Of a stretch of DNA of 64,000 nt, positions 43,895 to 54,321 are shown piece by piece. The stretch's first letter is position 1, and every line of letters begins with the position of its first letter. The notes beneath the pieces are model-generated. The model ran no database searches. It was not told where the DNA came from and saw only the letters and a program-made list of their open reading frames with translations. A program made the translations under genes and the position numbers. The DNA is from Serripes groenlandicus (taxonomy: Eukaryota; Mollusca; Bivalvia; Cardiida; Cardiidae): assembly GCA_031761405.1 (NCBI GenBank), contig JASEVX010000098.1, positions 434,001-498,000 on the forward strand, read 5' to 3'.

Positions 43895-45942
43895 ATGGAA
43901 AGTGAACCGCCACCAACGCGCTTTGCGAACCTTTCGGAGGCAGAAATGAACATAATTATAGCGAATAAAGATGCACTGAACACAAAGAAAGCTACGAAGC
44001 AAGCAGTGAATGTGTTTCAAGCGTATTTGAAAGAGAAGAATCTGCCTTTGAACATTGAAGGGTACAATGTTTCCGAGTTGGACGATTGTTTAGCCAAGTT
44101 TTATGTTGAACTCCGACAGCAGAGTGGCAAAGTTTATAAGAAGACTTCATTCAGTGCTATCAGACATGGAATAAATAGGTATCTAACAAATCATGACATT
44201 GTTAATGGGTCTGACTTCCCAAAGTCACAGAAGGCATTTCAGGCAATGTCAGCTGAGTTGAAGAGGCAAGGCGCCGGTGGGGTTGATCATCACCCTCCTA
44301 TAGAGCAGGAAGACCTTCACAAAGTCTACAACTACTTCGACGTTTTCGATCCTGAGATGTTGCAGCAGAAAGTGTTTTTCGACATAATGCTGCATTTTGG
44401 GCGACGTGGCCGTGAAAACTTGAGGTATGTATTGAAAAGAATTAGAAATGTGTATATATCATAAACAAATTAATATCGAAACCTATTAACTCCCAGTTTC
44501 AAGAATTTCCACCTAACTGTTTTCCTAAATTCAAGAATTTAATAGCGAAGTTAAAGCGCGTCACTATTAGTTGTGAGTTTGTGACCCACATTCTGTAATA
44601 AATGCTAAATGTTGAATACCCAGGAAGCTGTGATAAAATTGAACTATCAATGAACAAATGAATTTTAGCCTTGAAATGATAAATCATATTAAAAGTGTAT
44701 TTTGTATAGATTTAGAACAGTTTTGAGCTTACCTTTCTAAAAAACTCAATTGATGTTTATCTCTTACATTTTGTACGATGGTTTATTTCAGAACATTGTG
44801 TGTGAGCGACTTTGCCCTTACTACGGATGCAGAAAGGTCACGGTATATTTACATCAAGAAAGACGAGCAGACGAAAAATCATCAGTCTGACACAAACACA
44901 GCCAAAGCCAGCATGCATGAAATATCCAGTAAGTTAAATTTTAGAAGAATAAAAGATTTAAACAATGAAGAGTAGTTGTTGTGTTGACTCATTACATGAC
45001 AACAAAATAACTATGGTATGTCTGCTATGAAAAAATCATACAAATCCCATCATTGTCAAAATAAAAATTAAAAATCAAATAACTGGATAAAATTAGGAAA
45101 TTGCCTTCTGACTACTGTAATATTGAATTTAACTACTCCATTTCATACATGTTTCTGTGCTTTCAGGTCAAGACGAGAAATGTCCTGTCGCCACATTTCT
45201 TAGGTACAAGCGAATGTTGCCGCCTGGCTGTAACCATCTGTTCCCTAAACCTCTGAAATCACCAACCGCAGCAGGGTATTACTTCAGTAAACAGAGCATT
45301 GGACACAATAAACTTGGGTCCATGATGTCAACACTTAGTGAAAAGGCACAGTTATCCAGAAAATACACAAATCACTGCCTGCGGGCCACATCAGTGCATC
45401 TTCTTGACTCGGCAAACATACCATCAAGACACATTATGACTGTAACTGGCCATAAGGCAGAGTCTAGTCTTAAGACATACACTGGTTTTACTGACCAGAA
45501 AACCAAGAAAGCAATGTCTCACACAATAAGTAAGAGTTTGGGGCTTGATGTTCATGGTAGTTCCAGTAAAACAGTTGTGCCACCAGAACAGAATAACTTG
45601 TGTAATGATGAACCTGTGTTGGGAAATATTGACTTTCTTGATATTGATAATTCAACATTGGAGCCATTGTCAAACTCGCAATTTGATAATATTATGATGG
45701 AGTTCAATGCCCCAAATGATCCGATTGATGCTATCCTGAAAAACTTACCTGAGCCATCCTATGAATTAAACCGTCGCCAGTCAAGTTGTGATTCTGTGAT
45801 GAATTACCAGTCAAATCGTGATTCAGTGATAAATTACCAGTCAAGTAGTCATGCTGTTCAGTCTCTTCCAGCCCCTATTATATCGGGAGCTTCAGCCAAC
45901 GTAACAATCAACTACAATTTTTACAATGGGCCTGGGAAGTGA
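43895..45942 (+). CDS. Tyrosine recombinase (Crypton/KIAA1958-like), three exons, apparently intact
   Basis: Exons 43895-44424, 44792-44928 and 45167-45942 join in phase at GT-AG borders (donors gtatgt and gtaagt; acceptors after 'tttatttcag' and 'gctttcag'), giving 480 codons. The N-terminal part (FANLSEAEMNIIIANKDALN, TKKATKQAVNVFQAYLKEKN, KKTSFSAIRHGINRYL) is the core-binding helical region of Crypton-type and KIAA1958-like (DUF3504) proteins. The catalytic part has the first Arg in FGRRGREN (about R170), a Lys region IYIKKDEQTKNHQ, H292-x-x-R295 (NHCLRATS), H318 (VTGHKAESS) and Y327 (LKTYTG). The C-terminal tail is Asn/Ser-rich with two short QSxxDSVxNY repeats and ends NVTINYNFYNGPGK. 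The ATG is chosen as the first in frame after the direct repeat. An AATAAA lies at 46314-46319. Such enzymes cut and join DNA through a 3'-phosphotyrosine. It could be a live transposon gene or a host-domesticated one. Confidence 0.85.
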
Positions 45943-46039
45943 ATCAGTTATCGTTGAACTTCGAATTAGTCTGAAGATTGTGTTTGAAATCTTAAAATTT
46001 GTGTAAAATTTCAGTGATGTCTGAGATGTATATAATTGG

Positions 46040-46250
46040 AAAAATCTATTTTTCTCATTGTTTAATTGTTATAAACTGTCCGCGATGTGATAATATTGAT
46101 TTTCTTTTTCTCATTGTTTAATTATTTTAAATTGTCCGAGATGTGATATTATTGAAATAATCTATTGTTGCCATTGTTTAATTGTTATAAACTGTCCCGA
46201 GATGTGATATTATTGAACAAATCTATTGTTTAATTGTTATAAACTGTCAA
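46040..46250 (+). repeat. ~58-bp repeat in the recombinase 3' UTR, about 3.5 copies
   Basis: 'cattgtttaattgttataaa' followed by 'ctgtccgcgatgtgataata' recurs at about 46056, 46112, 46172 and 46224. It lies between the stop codon and the AATAAA, so it would be transcribed in the 3' UTR. Confidence 0.75.
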
Positions 46251-46546
46251 ATTCTCTGTGACTTTACACATTGTTACTGTTATCTTATATTTTTAGCAAG
46301 TTTGTGCTATGTTAATAAATTGTGAAAATTGTTAAATATCTCGTACCAATATTTGTTCAGCTCACTATAACATAAAGTGTTCATGGTGAGCTTTCGTGAT
46401 TCTTTGCCGTCCGGTTTCAACATTTTAAAAATATCTCCTCCTAAATTGCTTGGTCAATATAACCTCAAACTGTACAGAAATGTTCCTTGAGTGGTCCTCT
46501 GTTTTCTTTTAAGTTGGTCAATATCAAAACAATATGATAAACTGAG

Positions 46547-46718
46547 GGTTATATAATAAAACAGTTATGGACTTTTCAGCTGTTATACATGATGTTGATA
46601 TGTACCAAAAAATCATTATTGACCTCGGCTATCGCCTCGGTCAATAATGATTTTTTTGGTGCATATCACATCATGTATAACAGCTGAAAAGTCCATAATT
46701 GTATATTATTATATAACC
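46547..46718. mobile_element. Long palindrome 1 (foldback MITE)
   Basis: The arms 'ttatggacttttcagctg', 'ttatacatgatgttgatatg' and 'caaaaaatcattattgacc' pair with their inverses to the right. The centre is 'tcggctatcgcctcgg'. Pairing extends outward to 'ggttatataataaaacag' at the left and 'tgtatattattatataacc' at the right, so its right end overlaps the start of the right direct repeat by about 14 bp. Confidence 0.85.
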
Positions 46719-46931
46719 TATAAATAGACGCCTTTTCATTGGCTAAAAAGTAATTTTTTAGAAAACATATCTAGCGATATTGACCGTTTTTTTCTGATAT
46801 TGACCCGTTTTATAAATAGTAACAGGGGAAGACCGGGGAATCCCACGAGCCGCCTATTAATATCCTTCGCCTTTATCCGTACGCTACGGAATTTTCCGAG
46901 GTGCGTTCCGAATGACCACGGAAACTTCCGA
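46705..46931 (+). repeat. Direct repeat (right) downstream of the tyrosine recombinase gene
   Basis: A near-identical copy of 43582-43807, same orientation, offset about 3124 bp. Its end forms a small hairpin ('aatgaccacggaaacttccg' with 'agtggtcatt'). The left copy diverges at this point. Confidence 0.85.
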
Positions 46932-47065
46932 GTGGTCATTCCGGTGACGTAATTTTTTTTAAATGACGTCATGCACGTGCATTACCAACATTTTAGACGC
47001 GCGTTTTAGACTGTTATCATGTCAAAAACGTACTGTTATCATGAGACAGAAATTTATACAACATA

Positions 47066-47299
47066 CAACAGAAATGTTCCTTGAGTGGTCCTCTGTTTTC
47101 TTTTCAGTTGATTAATATCAAAACAATATGATAAATTAAGGGTTATATAATAAAACAGTTATGGACTTTTCAGCTGTTATACATGATGTTGATATGCACC
47201 AAAAAAATCATTATTGACCTCGGCTATCGCCTCGGTCAATAATGAATTTTTTGGTGCATATCACATCATGTATAACAGCTGAAAAGTCCATAATTGTAT
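47066..47299. mobile_element. Long palindrome 2 with duplicated left flank
   Basis: The segment from 'agaaatgttccttgagtgg' through the palindrome is a second copy of 46468-46700, with few differences. The core palindrome is 47159-47293 ('ttatggacttttcagctg' and its inverse). The left flank is co-duplicated, so the copying event included unique sequence. Confidence 0.85.
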
Positions 47300-47814
47300 A
47301 ATATTCACTGGCCTATCAGTGAAGGATGTATTATTAGCGAGTGGGGTAAACCTGAAGTGTCTATTTCTGACAGCCAATAAATAATGTTAAAAACATCACG
47401 TGATTGTTTTATGGGTTTCGCTCCACTCGCTGACATTGCGTCCTTATTATTTTTCGTCTTTTGGGAAAGATCAACTCAAATTACTGCACCTAAATATATA
47501 TTTGCGCCCAGTAAAAATAAAGAGATATATATGTGTTCGGAGAGCTCTCTTACCTCGTTTGATTTCGTTGTACAGACTGATAAATCCCGATTAATGTTAG
47601 ACGTCAGCGGCGTTCCATTTCATGAATTTGTTATCGTTGGATCACTTTATTTCCAAGGCTGTTAATCTCGAGTCAAGAGTCACTTCACTCACAACAACAT
47701 TTTTAATGGAAAGATTAATAACTTAATTACACTATTGCTGGAAATATCAGTGATATTTATTCCCTTGTGATTTATATACTATAAATTATTAAATTCCAAG
47801 TTAAAACACGTGTT
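47300..47814. other. No gene recognised
   Basis: A 93-codon frame at 47384-47665 has no motif I recognise. The rest is AT-rich spacer before the MULE. Confidence 0.4.
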
Positions 47815-47823
47815 CTCCAAAAC
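47815..47823 (+). repeat. Left 9-bp target-site duplication of the MULE
   Basis: CTCCAAAAC, identical to 50220-50228. A 9-bp duplication is the hallmark of Mutator-like insertion. Confidence 0.8.
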
Positions 47824-48209
47824 GGTATCCAGTCAACCCGACACCTAGTTATCCCGACACCTAGTCAACCCGACACCTTTTCGGTTAACCCGACACCTGT
47901 TTTGGTTAACCCGACACCTATAGGTAAAATTCGGAGTCAACCCGACACCTTTTTTGGTTAACCCGACACCTCATTTAAAAATCGTACGATATATCATAGA
48001 TAATAAATTTTATTTTTCAGGTTGAATGGTGTCTAAGGGCAAGTTAAAGAGAAAAAAACACGATATTTAAAATTTATAAAATATATAATTTACAAGAAAC
48101 ATTGAAAGAATAAAACAAACAAATTATACAAATATACACACATTTTTTTACACGTTTACCAACAAGGTTTACATATTTACAGAACAGAACAGAACAGAAC
48201 ATCATAAAA

Positions 48210-49338
48210 TCACTCGCTGTCAGTTTCTTCTGAAGAATCTTGCCTAGGTAAACGGATCTTGTATACGATTGAAACTTGCTTCAGAAGCGAAGTAGCGGAC
48301 ATCTCTCCGTCCCGATATCTGAAAAGATAAAACATTTAGGTTTAATTATGTGCCATTAAGTATATAGTCACGTGAATAGGTGGTATTTATATGAGGATCA
48401 AATAAGTAATATCGCAATAAATAAAGTCAGTTACCTGTCCCAAAGGGTAAATATCCTTGCCTCGGCTGCTTTACCATTCTTTCTTTGTCGCCGGGTCAAC
48501 TTGGCCTCGTTTACTAGTCTCACGTATTCTGAAATTTGTTCACTCTCTCTGTGCAACATAGTAAGCAGCACGTAAAACGGCGGCCCTGATCCTGCCTTTT
48601 GGTTAAGTTTGTTGTGCCAGCCTGTAAAAAAGAAGTACTTGTTAAAATCCACGACATCTTATGTTTATGTATAATATATGAAATTAATATGTATTTTGTA
48701 AACATTTTTGATCCATGAGTTTAATAAATTTATTTTTAACAAAACGCTGTAGCAAAAGATGATCACCTTCTAAGTCGTTGTTGGTTCTGATGGACTGTCC
48801 ATATACAGACCAGCTCTCCACGGGCCAAAGGTTGGATGACACCCATATCCTATTAACGTAATCCATCAAAGGCTCTATATGGTCTGGACAAAAGTCCCTC
48901 ATGGCGTCAAAGGTGGGTTTTATGTGGTTGGCTGGCAGAAAAGGTAGACACATCAACCGTCGCAGGAAACAGTACGACCCCTCGTGAGTGCGGTATTCGC
49001 ATGCCAACCCCATCTCCTATAGCAAACAAAATTAAAAATATTAAAGATATGTTTTATTACAGCAATTGTGTATATAAAACATGTTATACATGTTAATTAC
49101 AGAAATTGTGTAATTAATTTAAACATGTTAAGTAGACCGTCCATAATTCCCCCATACAATTTAAGTAAAGTTAAGTATATACCTGGATTTTCCTCCACAC
49201 AGCCTGTCCCCAGTGAAAACTACAGCCCTTGATGGTACAGCGTGGAAACACCAAACGTAAGGCTTTCCAAAAAGCGCGCTCGAAATCCACCCTGAAGCTC
49301 TGAACTTCCACCTCTCTGTCAACAAGACGTAGTGTAGC
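48210..49338 (-). pseudogene. MULE transposase, C-terminal half in four exons
   Basis: Minus-strand exons 49338-49183, 49016-48767, 48621-48435 and 48318-48210 join in phase at GT-AG borders to 233 residues. Exon 1 reads ATLRLVDREVEVQSFRVDFE, RAFWKALRLVFPRCTIKGCS and FHWGQAVWRKIQ, with the DFE aspartate and the C..H of MULE transposases. Exon 2 has MCLPFLPANHIKPTFDAM and WSVYGQSIRTNNDLEG, and exon 3 continues GWHNKLNQKAGSGPPFY, completing the RTNNDxEGWH motif. Exon 4 ends in an acidic SSEETDSE. The N-terminal part (DNA-binding domain and first catalytic aspartate) is not found between 49339 and the right TIR, so this copy cannot make an active enzyme. The splice borders and frame are intact in what remains. 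Confidence 0.85.
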
Positions 49339-49575
49339 CTATATGAAACAAATTAGGCAGATTATAAAGAAGTTGAACATTTGTTTATCCTTATATACAA
49401 CACCATATATTCAAATACATTATACCCAGTATTGTTTAATGTTACTATTAGAGAATTGACTGTATGTGATATACTGATTCCCGTGATATTGATGAGTTGA
49501 AAACTTAGAGAAAAATGTATAATTCTTGGAGAAAAGGAGCATTCGTTAATTATTAACGAGTTTTCTACCAGTATT

Positions 49576-49800
49576 TGAAATCGGTTAGGAAAACATACTG
49601 TTTTGAGAAGTCTTTGAAGATACATGAAATGTGATATACTGATTCTCTGAAAACTAAAAGGAGCCTTAACGATTTCTATCATTATTTGAAATCGGTTAGG
49701 AAAACATACTGTTTTGAAAAGTCTTTGAAGATACATGAAATGTGATATACTGATTCTCTGAAAACTAAAAGGAGCCTTAACGATTTCTACCATTATTTAG
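49576..49800. repeat. 111-bp tandem duplication inside the MULE
   Basis: 'gaaatcggttaggaaaacat' at 49577 recurs at 49688, and the following 'actgttttgagaagtctttg' and 'aggagccttaacgatttcta' match as well. 111 bp is 37 codons, which explains the long minus-strand open frame here. It occupies the space where the transposase N-terminal exons would be expected. Confidence 0.8.
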
Positions 49801-50219
49801 ACAACCAATTACACTTAATCTGTGTCAATTTCAAAGTCGGAAACTATTATAATTGATCAAGGTATAACAATACTACATTTTAAACGAAGTTTGTCCATGA
49901 GGTGTTATATACATAATTTTCTGTTCTGTTATAGTATAACATCATATAGGGTACAACATATTCTAGGCCCGAAATGTTTATTATGGTATCAACAACAACA
50001 ACAACACTTGTCCATATTGGCCCAACATCGTGTGTAATTATTTGAGTCAAAGATCAGGAAATACAGTTTCAATAATTCTTCATGTATACGGTAAAATATA
50101 GGGAGGTGTCGGGTTGACCGAATTTCACACATGAAATTTATATCGGGTGTCGGGTTAACCGAAAAGGTGTCGGGTTGACTAGGTGTCGGGATAACTAGGT
50201 GTCGGGTTAACTGGCATTC

Positions 50220-50228
50220 CTCCAAAAC
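50220..50228 (+). repeat. Right 9-bp target-site duplication of the MULE
   Basis: CTCCAAAAC, identical to 47815-47823. Confidence 0.8.
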
Positions 50229-50426
50229 ACTACATATGGAGAGCATCCAAGGGAGATAACTTTTTAATTTTACTTACACTATTTACTTAATTTTCCTTTA
50301 ACCGCATATTGACGTCTATCCTTTCCCATTCTCTTATTGGTGGTTTGCAATTGTCAGAGGGAAATTATGTTTTTTATGCCTTCTGGCAAGGGTAAACCAG
50401 GGGCGTAGCTTGGCAATAATCAATGT

Positions 50427-50660
50427 GTAGGCCGTCTCGTGAGAAAATCAACATTGTGAAATCTGCGTAAAGTATCGACCAGGATATATTGCCTAAGCAT
50501 GCCACACAGGCCTACCCGGATAGACACTTTTCGCTTCCTGTAGACTTTCTGTTTCAGGAATCACTACTCTATCTATCCCCCCTTAGACGGAATGTGTCGA
50601 CCGGATCAGTCTGCGCGGACAGTGCAGGCTGATCTGGTCGATACATTACGCAGATGTCTA
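50427..50660. mobile_element. Palindromic MITE, third copy, partial
   Basis: 'gccgtctcgtgagaaaatc' matches the TIR of the copies at 2347 and 6270. It is followed by 'cctaagcatgccacacaggc', 'gacggaatgtgtcgaccgg' and 'gcaggctgatctggtcgata'. The right TIR is degraded. Confidence 0.65.
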
Positions 50661-51010
50661 TCGCCGCAGCTGCATTTTGGGGCATTTTGAGAAAAAAATG
50701 TATAGGCACGTGCCTACAGTGCCTAAAGGGAGCTACGCCCCTGTAAACCCATAATTATGATGAAAAAGGGGTGTGCTGTACAAATTGATTCAAATCTGAT
50801 TTGTCTCAATCATGGATTTTTTATTTTTTTTTTGTTTAGCCTGTCGCACTTTTGTGTTCATTTTTTCATTGTCAATGTTTAAAAATTATAAAAAAGGAAG
50901 GTTTTTACACCATTAGGTGAGGGAAGGAAATCAGAGAGGTCAATGTTCTTTACATCTTCTCTGAAGACTATTTTGGGTAAATTGCATTTCAGTCTTTGGT
51001 TCAATCTTGC
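50661..51010. other. No feature recognised
   Basis: AT-rich spacer with a T-run near 50818-50833. Confidence 0.4.
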
Positions 51011-51014
51011 TTGT

Positions 51015-51290
51015 TGTTGGCAACAACGAGGTCTGTCGAGCACCGGGTTGTTGATTCGAATCCCGACTCGGCAAGCATTCTTTCCGATTAAAATAACTGC
51101 AAAGGAGCAACGAACCAACACTATTCTATTCCATTTGCAATCGGGATTGTTTGTCAATAGCGACGCGCGTTGCTTATCAAAGAGTTGTGAGTTAGATCTC
51201 TAGCTCGGCCAATATACACCCGCCATTCGCCTTCAATCGATGGAATAACACAATTGCTCAAAGCCACGTTAAACTCCCGACCAATCAACC
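51015..51290 (+). mobile_element. SINE family B, two heads in tandem
   Basis: The first head has 'gttgattcgaatcccgactcgg' then 'caagcattctttccg'. The second has 'gtgagttagatctctagctcgg', 'ccaatatacacccgccattcg' and a tail 'aactcccgaccaatcaacc'. One truncated copy appears fused to another. Confidence 0.6.
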
Positions 51291-51410
51291 TATCATCCCC
51301 ATTCGGTACTTCACTAGCTATCCTTAACAATAAGAATATTGGAGGATTACATTGCAGTACTCAACACACCAATCTTTTCTCATTTAATTTATTTTCGAAC
51401 GTCAAAGATA

Positions 51411-51475
51411 ATAATGGCAGCTTGGGATTCGAACTCACAATTACGAGATTGACTGCCCGCGAATGACTAGGCTAC
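51411..51475 (-). mobile_element. tRNA-like SINE head, minus strand
   Basis: The minus strand reads 'gtagcctagtcattcgcggg' then 'gtgagttcgaatcccaagct', with A-box-like and B-box-like segments. No body is attached on its 3' side. Confidence 0.45.
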
Positions 51476-51484
51476 TTTGGCTCC

Positions 51485-51592
51485 GCTTGTTACACAGGAC
51501 TTATGGATAAGTGTTTTGTCGCCGTGATGTAGCTAACAATTTACAAACACCTTATGAAAACGGCGTTAAATCCCAATAAAACTAAACAGACC
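51485..51592 (+). mobile_element. SINE 3' fragment
   Basis: 'acttatggataagtgttttgtcgccgtgatg' is followed by 'atgaaaacggcgttaaatcc' and 'caataaaactaaac', the common 3' end of families A/B/C. Confidence 0.65.
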
Positions 51593-52014
51593 TATCAATA
51601 GGACCGCAACATTCATTACCTTTCAATCTTCAAACAAAGACAAAACAATATACATGTAATATTATCGGAATGTGCTTCCGAATGAACCATTTCATATTTC
51701 AACCCGTCCATGGGTAAATATACAAGTTGGCATTTCGAATCAGTGTAGGTTGAGATTAATTTGGCCATCTGCTAAGTCTCATCAGAATCTTCATACTTTG
51801 ACCGATTTCTTTAACGAATCTTTGTAAGTCAATAATGAGCAGTAAAAGACGCTGCGGGTATACTTCAGCTGATCTGTACCTATACTTTTCACAAAAGTCA
51901 GGTTTTTCCAATGGGTGTTGCTTCGTTAGTTTTATATTCATTTAAATATTAATACCTCGTGTCTTTTACTGCGCTATATAATTAACTCTTTCCCACATAC
52001 AGACGCTTTGTGAC
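51593..52014. other. No feature recognised
   Basis: AT-rich spacer. 'ttaactctttcccacatacag' near 51980 resembles a MITE end seen at 6159 and 63890. Confidence 0.4.
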
Positions 52015-52038
52015 GCGTCTATATCAAACCCATACTAG

Positions 52039-52722
52039 GTACATTTCCAAACACATAATAGGTACAATACTAAACACATACTATGTACAACACCAAACAC
52101 ATACTATGTACAATACCAAACACATAATAGGTACAATACCAAGCACACATTAGGTACAATCCTAAACATATATAAGGTACAGTGCTAAACACATAATAGG
52201 TAAAATACTAAACGCATACTATATACAATACCAAACACATACTAGGTACAATACCAAACACATACTATGTACAGCACCAAACACATAATATGTACAATAC
52301 CAAACACATAATAGGTACAATACTAAACACATAGTAGGTACAATACTTAACCCATAATAGGTACAATACTAAACACATAATAGGTACAATACTAAACACA
52401 TAATATGTACAATACTAAACACATAATATGTACAATACTAAACACATAATAGGTACAATACTAAACACATACAAAGGTACAATACCAAACACATAATAGT
52501 TACAATACCAAGCACACATTAGGTGCAATCCTAAACATATATAAGGTACAGTACCAAACACATACTAGGTACAATACTAAACACATAATACGTACAATAC
52601 CAAACACATACTAGGTACAATACTAAACACATCAAAAGGTACAATACCAACACATAATATGTACAATACCAAACACAATAATAGGTACAATACCAAACAT
52701 ATAATAGGTACAATACCAAACA
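52039..52722. repeat. 23-bp minisatellite, about 30 copies
   Basis: The unit is close to 'acataataggtacaatacta' plus 'aac', with variants 'actatgtac' and 'caccaaac'. Minus-strand frames rich in Tyr/Leu/Cys across it are artefacts of the repeat. Confidence 0.93.
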
Positions 52723-53082
52723 GAGCAGTTAAAAGGATAAAAGTGTAAATAAATCCGAAGACAGCGTTGGAAATAATGAAGAGTAGTTTCTTATTGTTTA
52801 AATGCTTGTATTGCACCATTCAATCAATAAATGTGATGAAAATTACTGCATCAAAAATGAACCTACATGTTAGCCCAACACAAAAACAAATGAAATAGAC
52901 CGTGTCTCATTTACTATGAAATCGACAATGAGGTTCTCTCTTTGACATCATGAGCAATTTCTCATTTTGCCACAATATTTTGAAAAAAAGTCGTCTACAG
53001 CTAACGAGTTGAAATATGTATGCGTGTTGGAAAGAGGTTTTAACTAAATTATGAACGATAAACAACAAAAATCCTAACTAAC
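52723..53082. other. No gene; MITE remnant near 52940-53000
   Basis: 'catgagcaatttctcattttg' and 'ccacaatattttg' followed by 'gtcgtctacagctaacgag' match the right half of the MITE at 7821-7978. Confidence 0.5.
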
Positions 53083-53450
53083 TGTATTGCGTCTTGTTAT
53101 GATCCATGGCTGTTTTTTCCGCGAAATTTTCCCTCCTCTGACATTCGAATTCACGCATTTGAACGCCACACACACTCTTTTAAACGCATCTCTTCCCCAA
53201 ACACCTTTCCAAGCGATGACTTGACTCTCCGTAGCTCTTTTTCCTACGAAAAGCTTCCTTTATATACATCATATAAGTGTATTCAGCCAGTTGCTAGCGT
53301 TACGGTGTCGTCATTTTTATATATCATCCACTTGAGACTATAACATCATGTAAACAAACTGTATTGCGTCTTGTTCTGATCAATGGCTCTTTTTTCGAGA
53401 TATTTTTCGTCCTGTCGCCTCCGAAATCACGCATTTGAACGCCGCACACA
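53083..53450. repeat. Direct duplication of about 110 bp, 275 bp apart
   Basis: 'ctgtattgcgtcttgttatg' with 'atccatggctgttttttccg' and 'cacgcatttgaacgccacac' (about 53083-53170) recurs at about 53358-53450 with substitutions. Not coding as far as I can see. Confidence 0.7.
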
Positions 53451-54280
53451 AGTCCTATATGATCTTGACCTCCTTTTACCACGATGATTTGTTTTTCCAT
53501 AGCTCTTTTTCCATACTGACAACTCCTCGTCGCTCCTTTTGTTTCACTACGGTTCTTATCTCGGGACTAACTCTGTGACAACGTTAAACATCAACAACAA
53601 CAATCACTATATAGCTTTTCTTCGTATGAAATGTAGTTACTGACATTAATTTTATGCGAGTGCCCTTTTTTCTTCATCGAGCCATTTTTGTATTTTTAAT
53701 AGATAGACACATACTACATGCGTATGAAATATAATAGATAAATTGAACTTTTATACGGTCCCAAGATAAGTGATATTTAACAAAAAATAACAGGAAAAGC
53801 AGCCGATTTAAATTGCTATATTGTGGTAAACTTTACCTTTTTATTGAACACGCTATCAACGCCTTATGATAAGGGTTGTAAACTTGCTACGCTGGATTTA
53901 CTTTCATAAAATATTGCTTTTTTTCTTTCTTTTCCTTAACTTCATAACGAATTCACATTAGAAATGTGACACCTAAAAAGGGAAAAAAAAAACATTTGCA
54001 AAGTTTGGGGTATTACTTTGAATTAAAAAAATGCTGTGGACATTAATTTTAGTACACTGCAAACAAAATAGTTCACAAGCAAAAGTAAGTAAAAGTTCTA
54101 TATATTTAAATGAACTTGGTGTTCTAGTATAATATTATGAGTTTGTCACTATGTAATACGATTCATGTATGTTACACTATATGCTATTTACATGCTGTCG
54201 TTCTACTATAGTATGTCATTGTGAAATAAAACCATGAATAAAACACTTATATATTATTGTTTGGTTGTTTTTTTAATTAA

Positions 54281-54283
<3 letters not shown>
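53451..54283. other. No feature recognised
   Basis: AT-rich spacer without a supported feature. Confidence 0.4.
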
Positions 54284-54320
<37 letters not shown>

Positions 54321-54321
54321 A
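54284..54321. repeat. (AT)n microsatellite
   Basis: An uninterrupted alternation of A and T of about 36 bp. Confidence 0.95.

Larger units (their letters stand above)
47824..50219 (-). mobile_element. Mutator-like (MULE) DNA transposon with TIRs and 9-bp TSD
   Basis: The left end (47824-47970) has repeated 'agtcaacccgacacct' and 'ggttaacccgacacct' motifs. The right end (50103-50219) has the inverse set in the same order (…'ggtgtcgggttgactagg', 'tgtcgggataactagg', 'tgtcgggttaactgg'). The flanking 9-bp CTCCAAAAC at 47815-47823 is repeated at 50220-50228. The 2396-bp interior encodes the C-terminal part of a MULE transposase on the minus strand. Confidence 0.88.

Noticed and set aside
49362..49793. 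143-codon minus-strand frame inside the MULE as the transposase N-terminus
   Set aside because: It consists of a 111-bp (37-codon) duplication with no MULE motif, and it is not in splice register with the first recognised exon.
52531..52819. Tyr/Leu/Cys-rich minus-strand frames resembling a membrane protein
   Set aside because: They are frames through the 23-bp minisatellite. The apparent hydrophobicity comes from the repeat unit.
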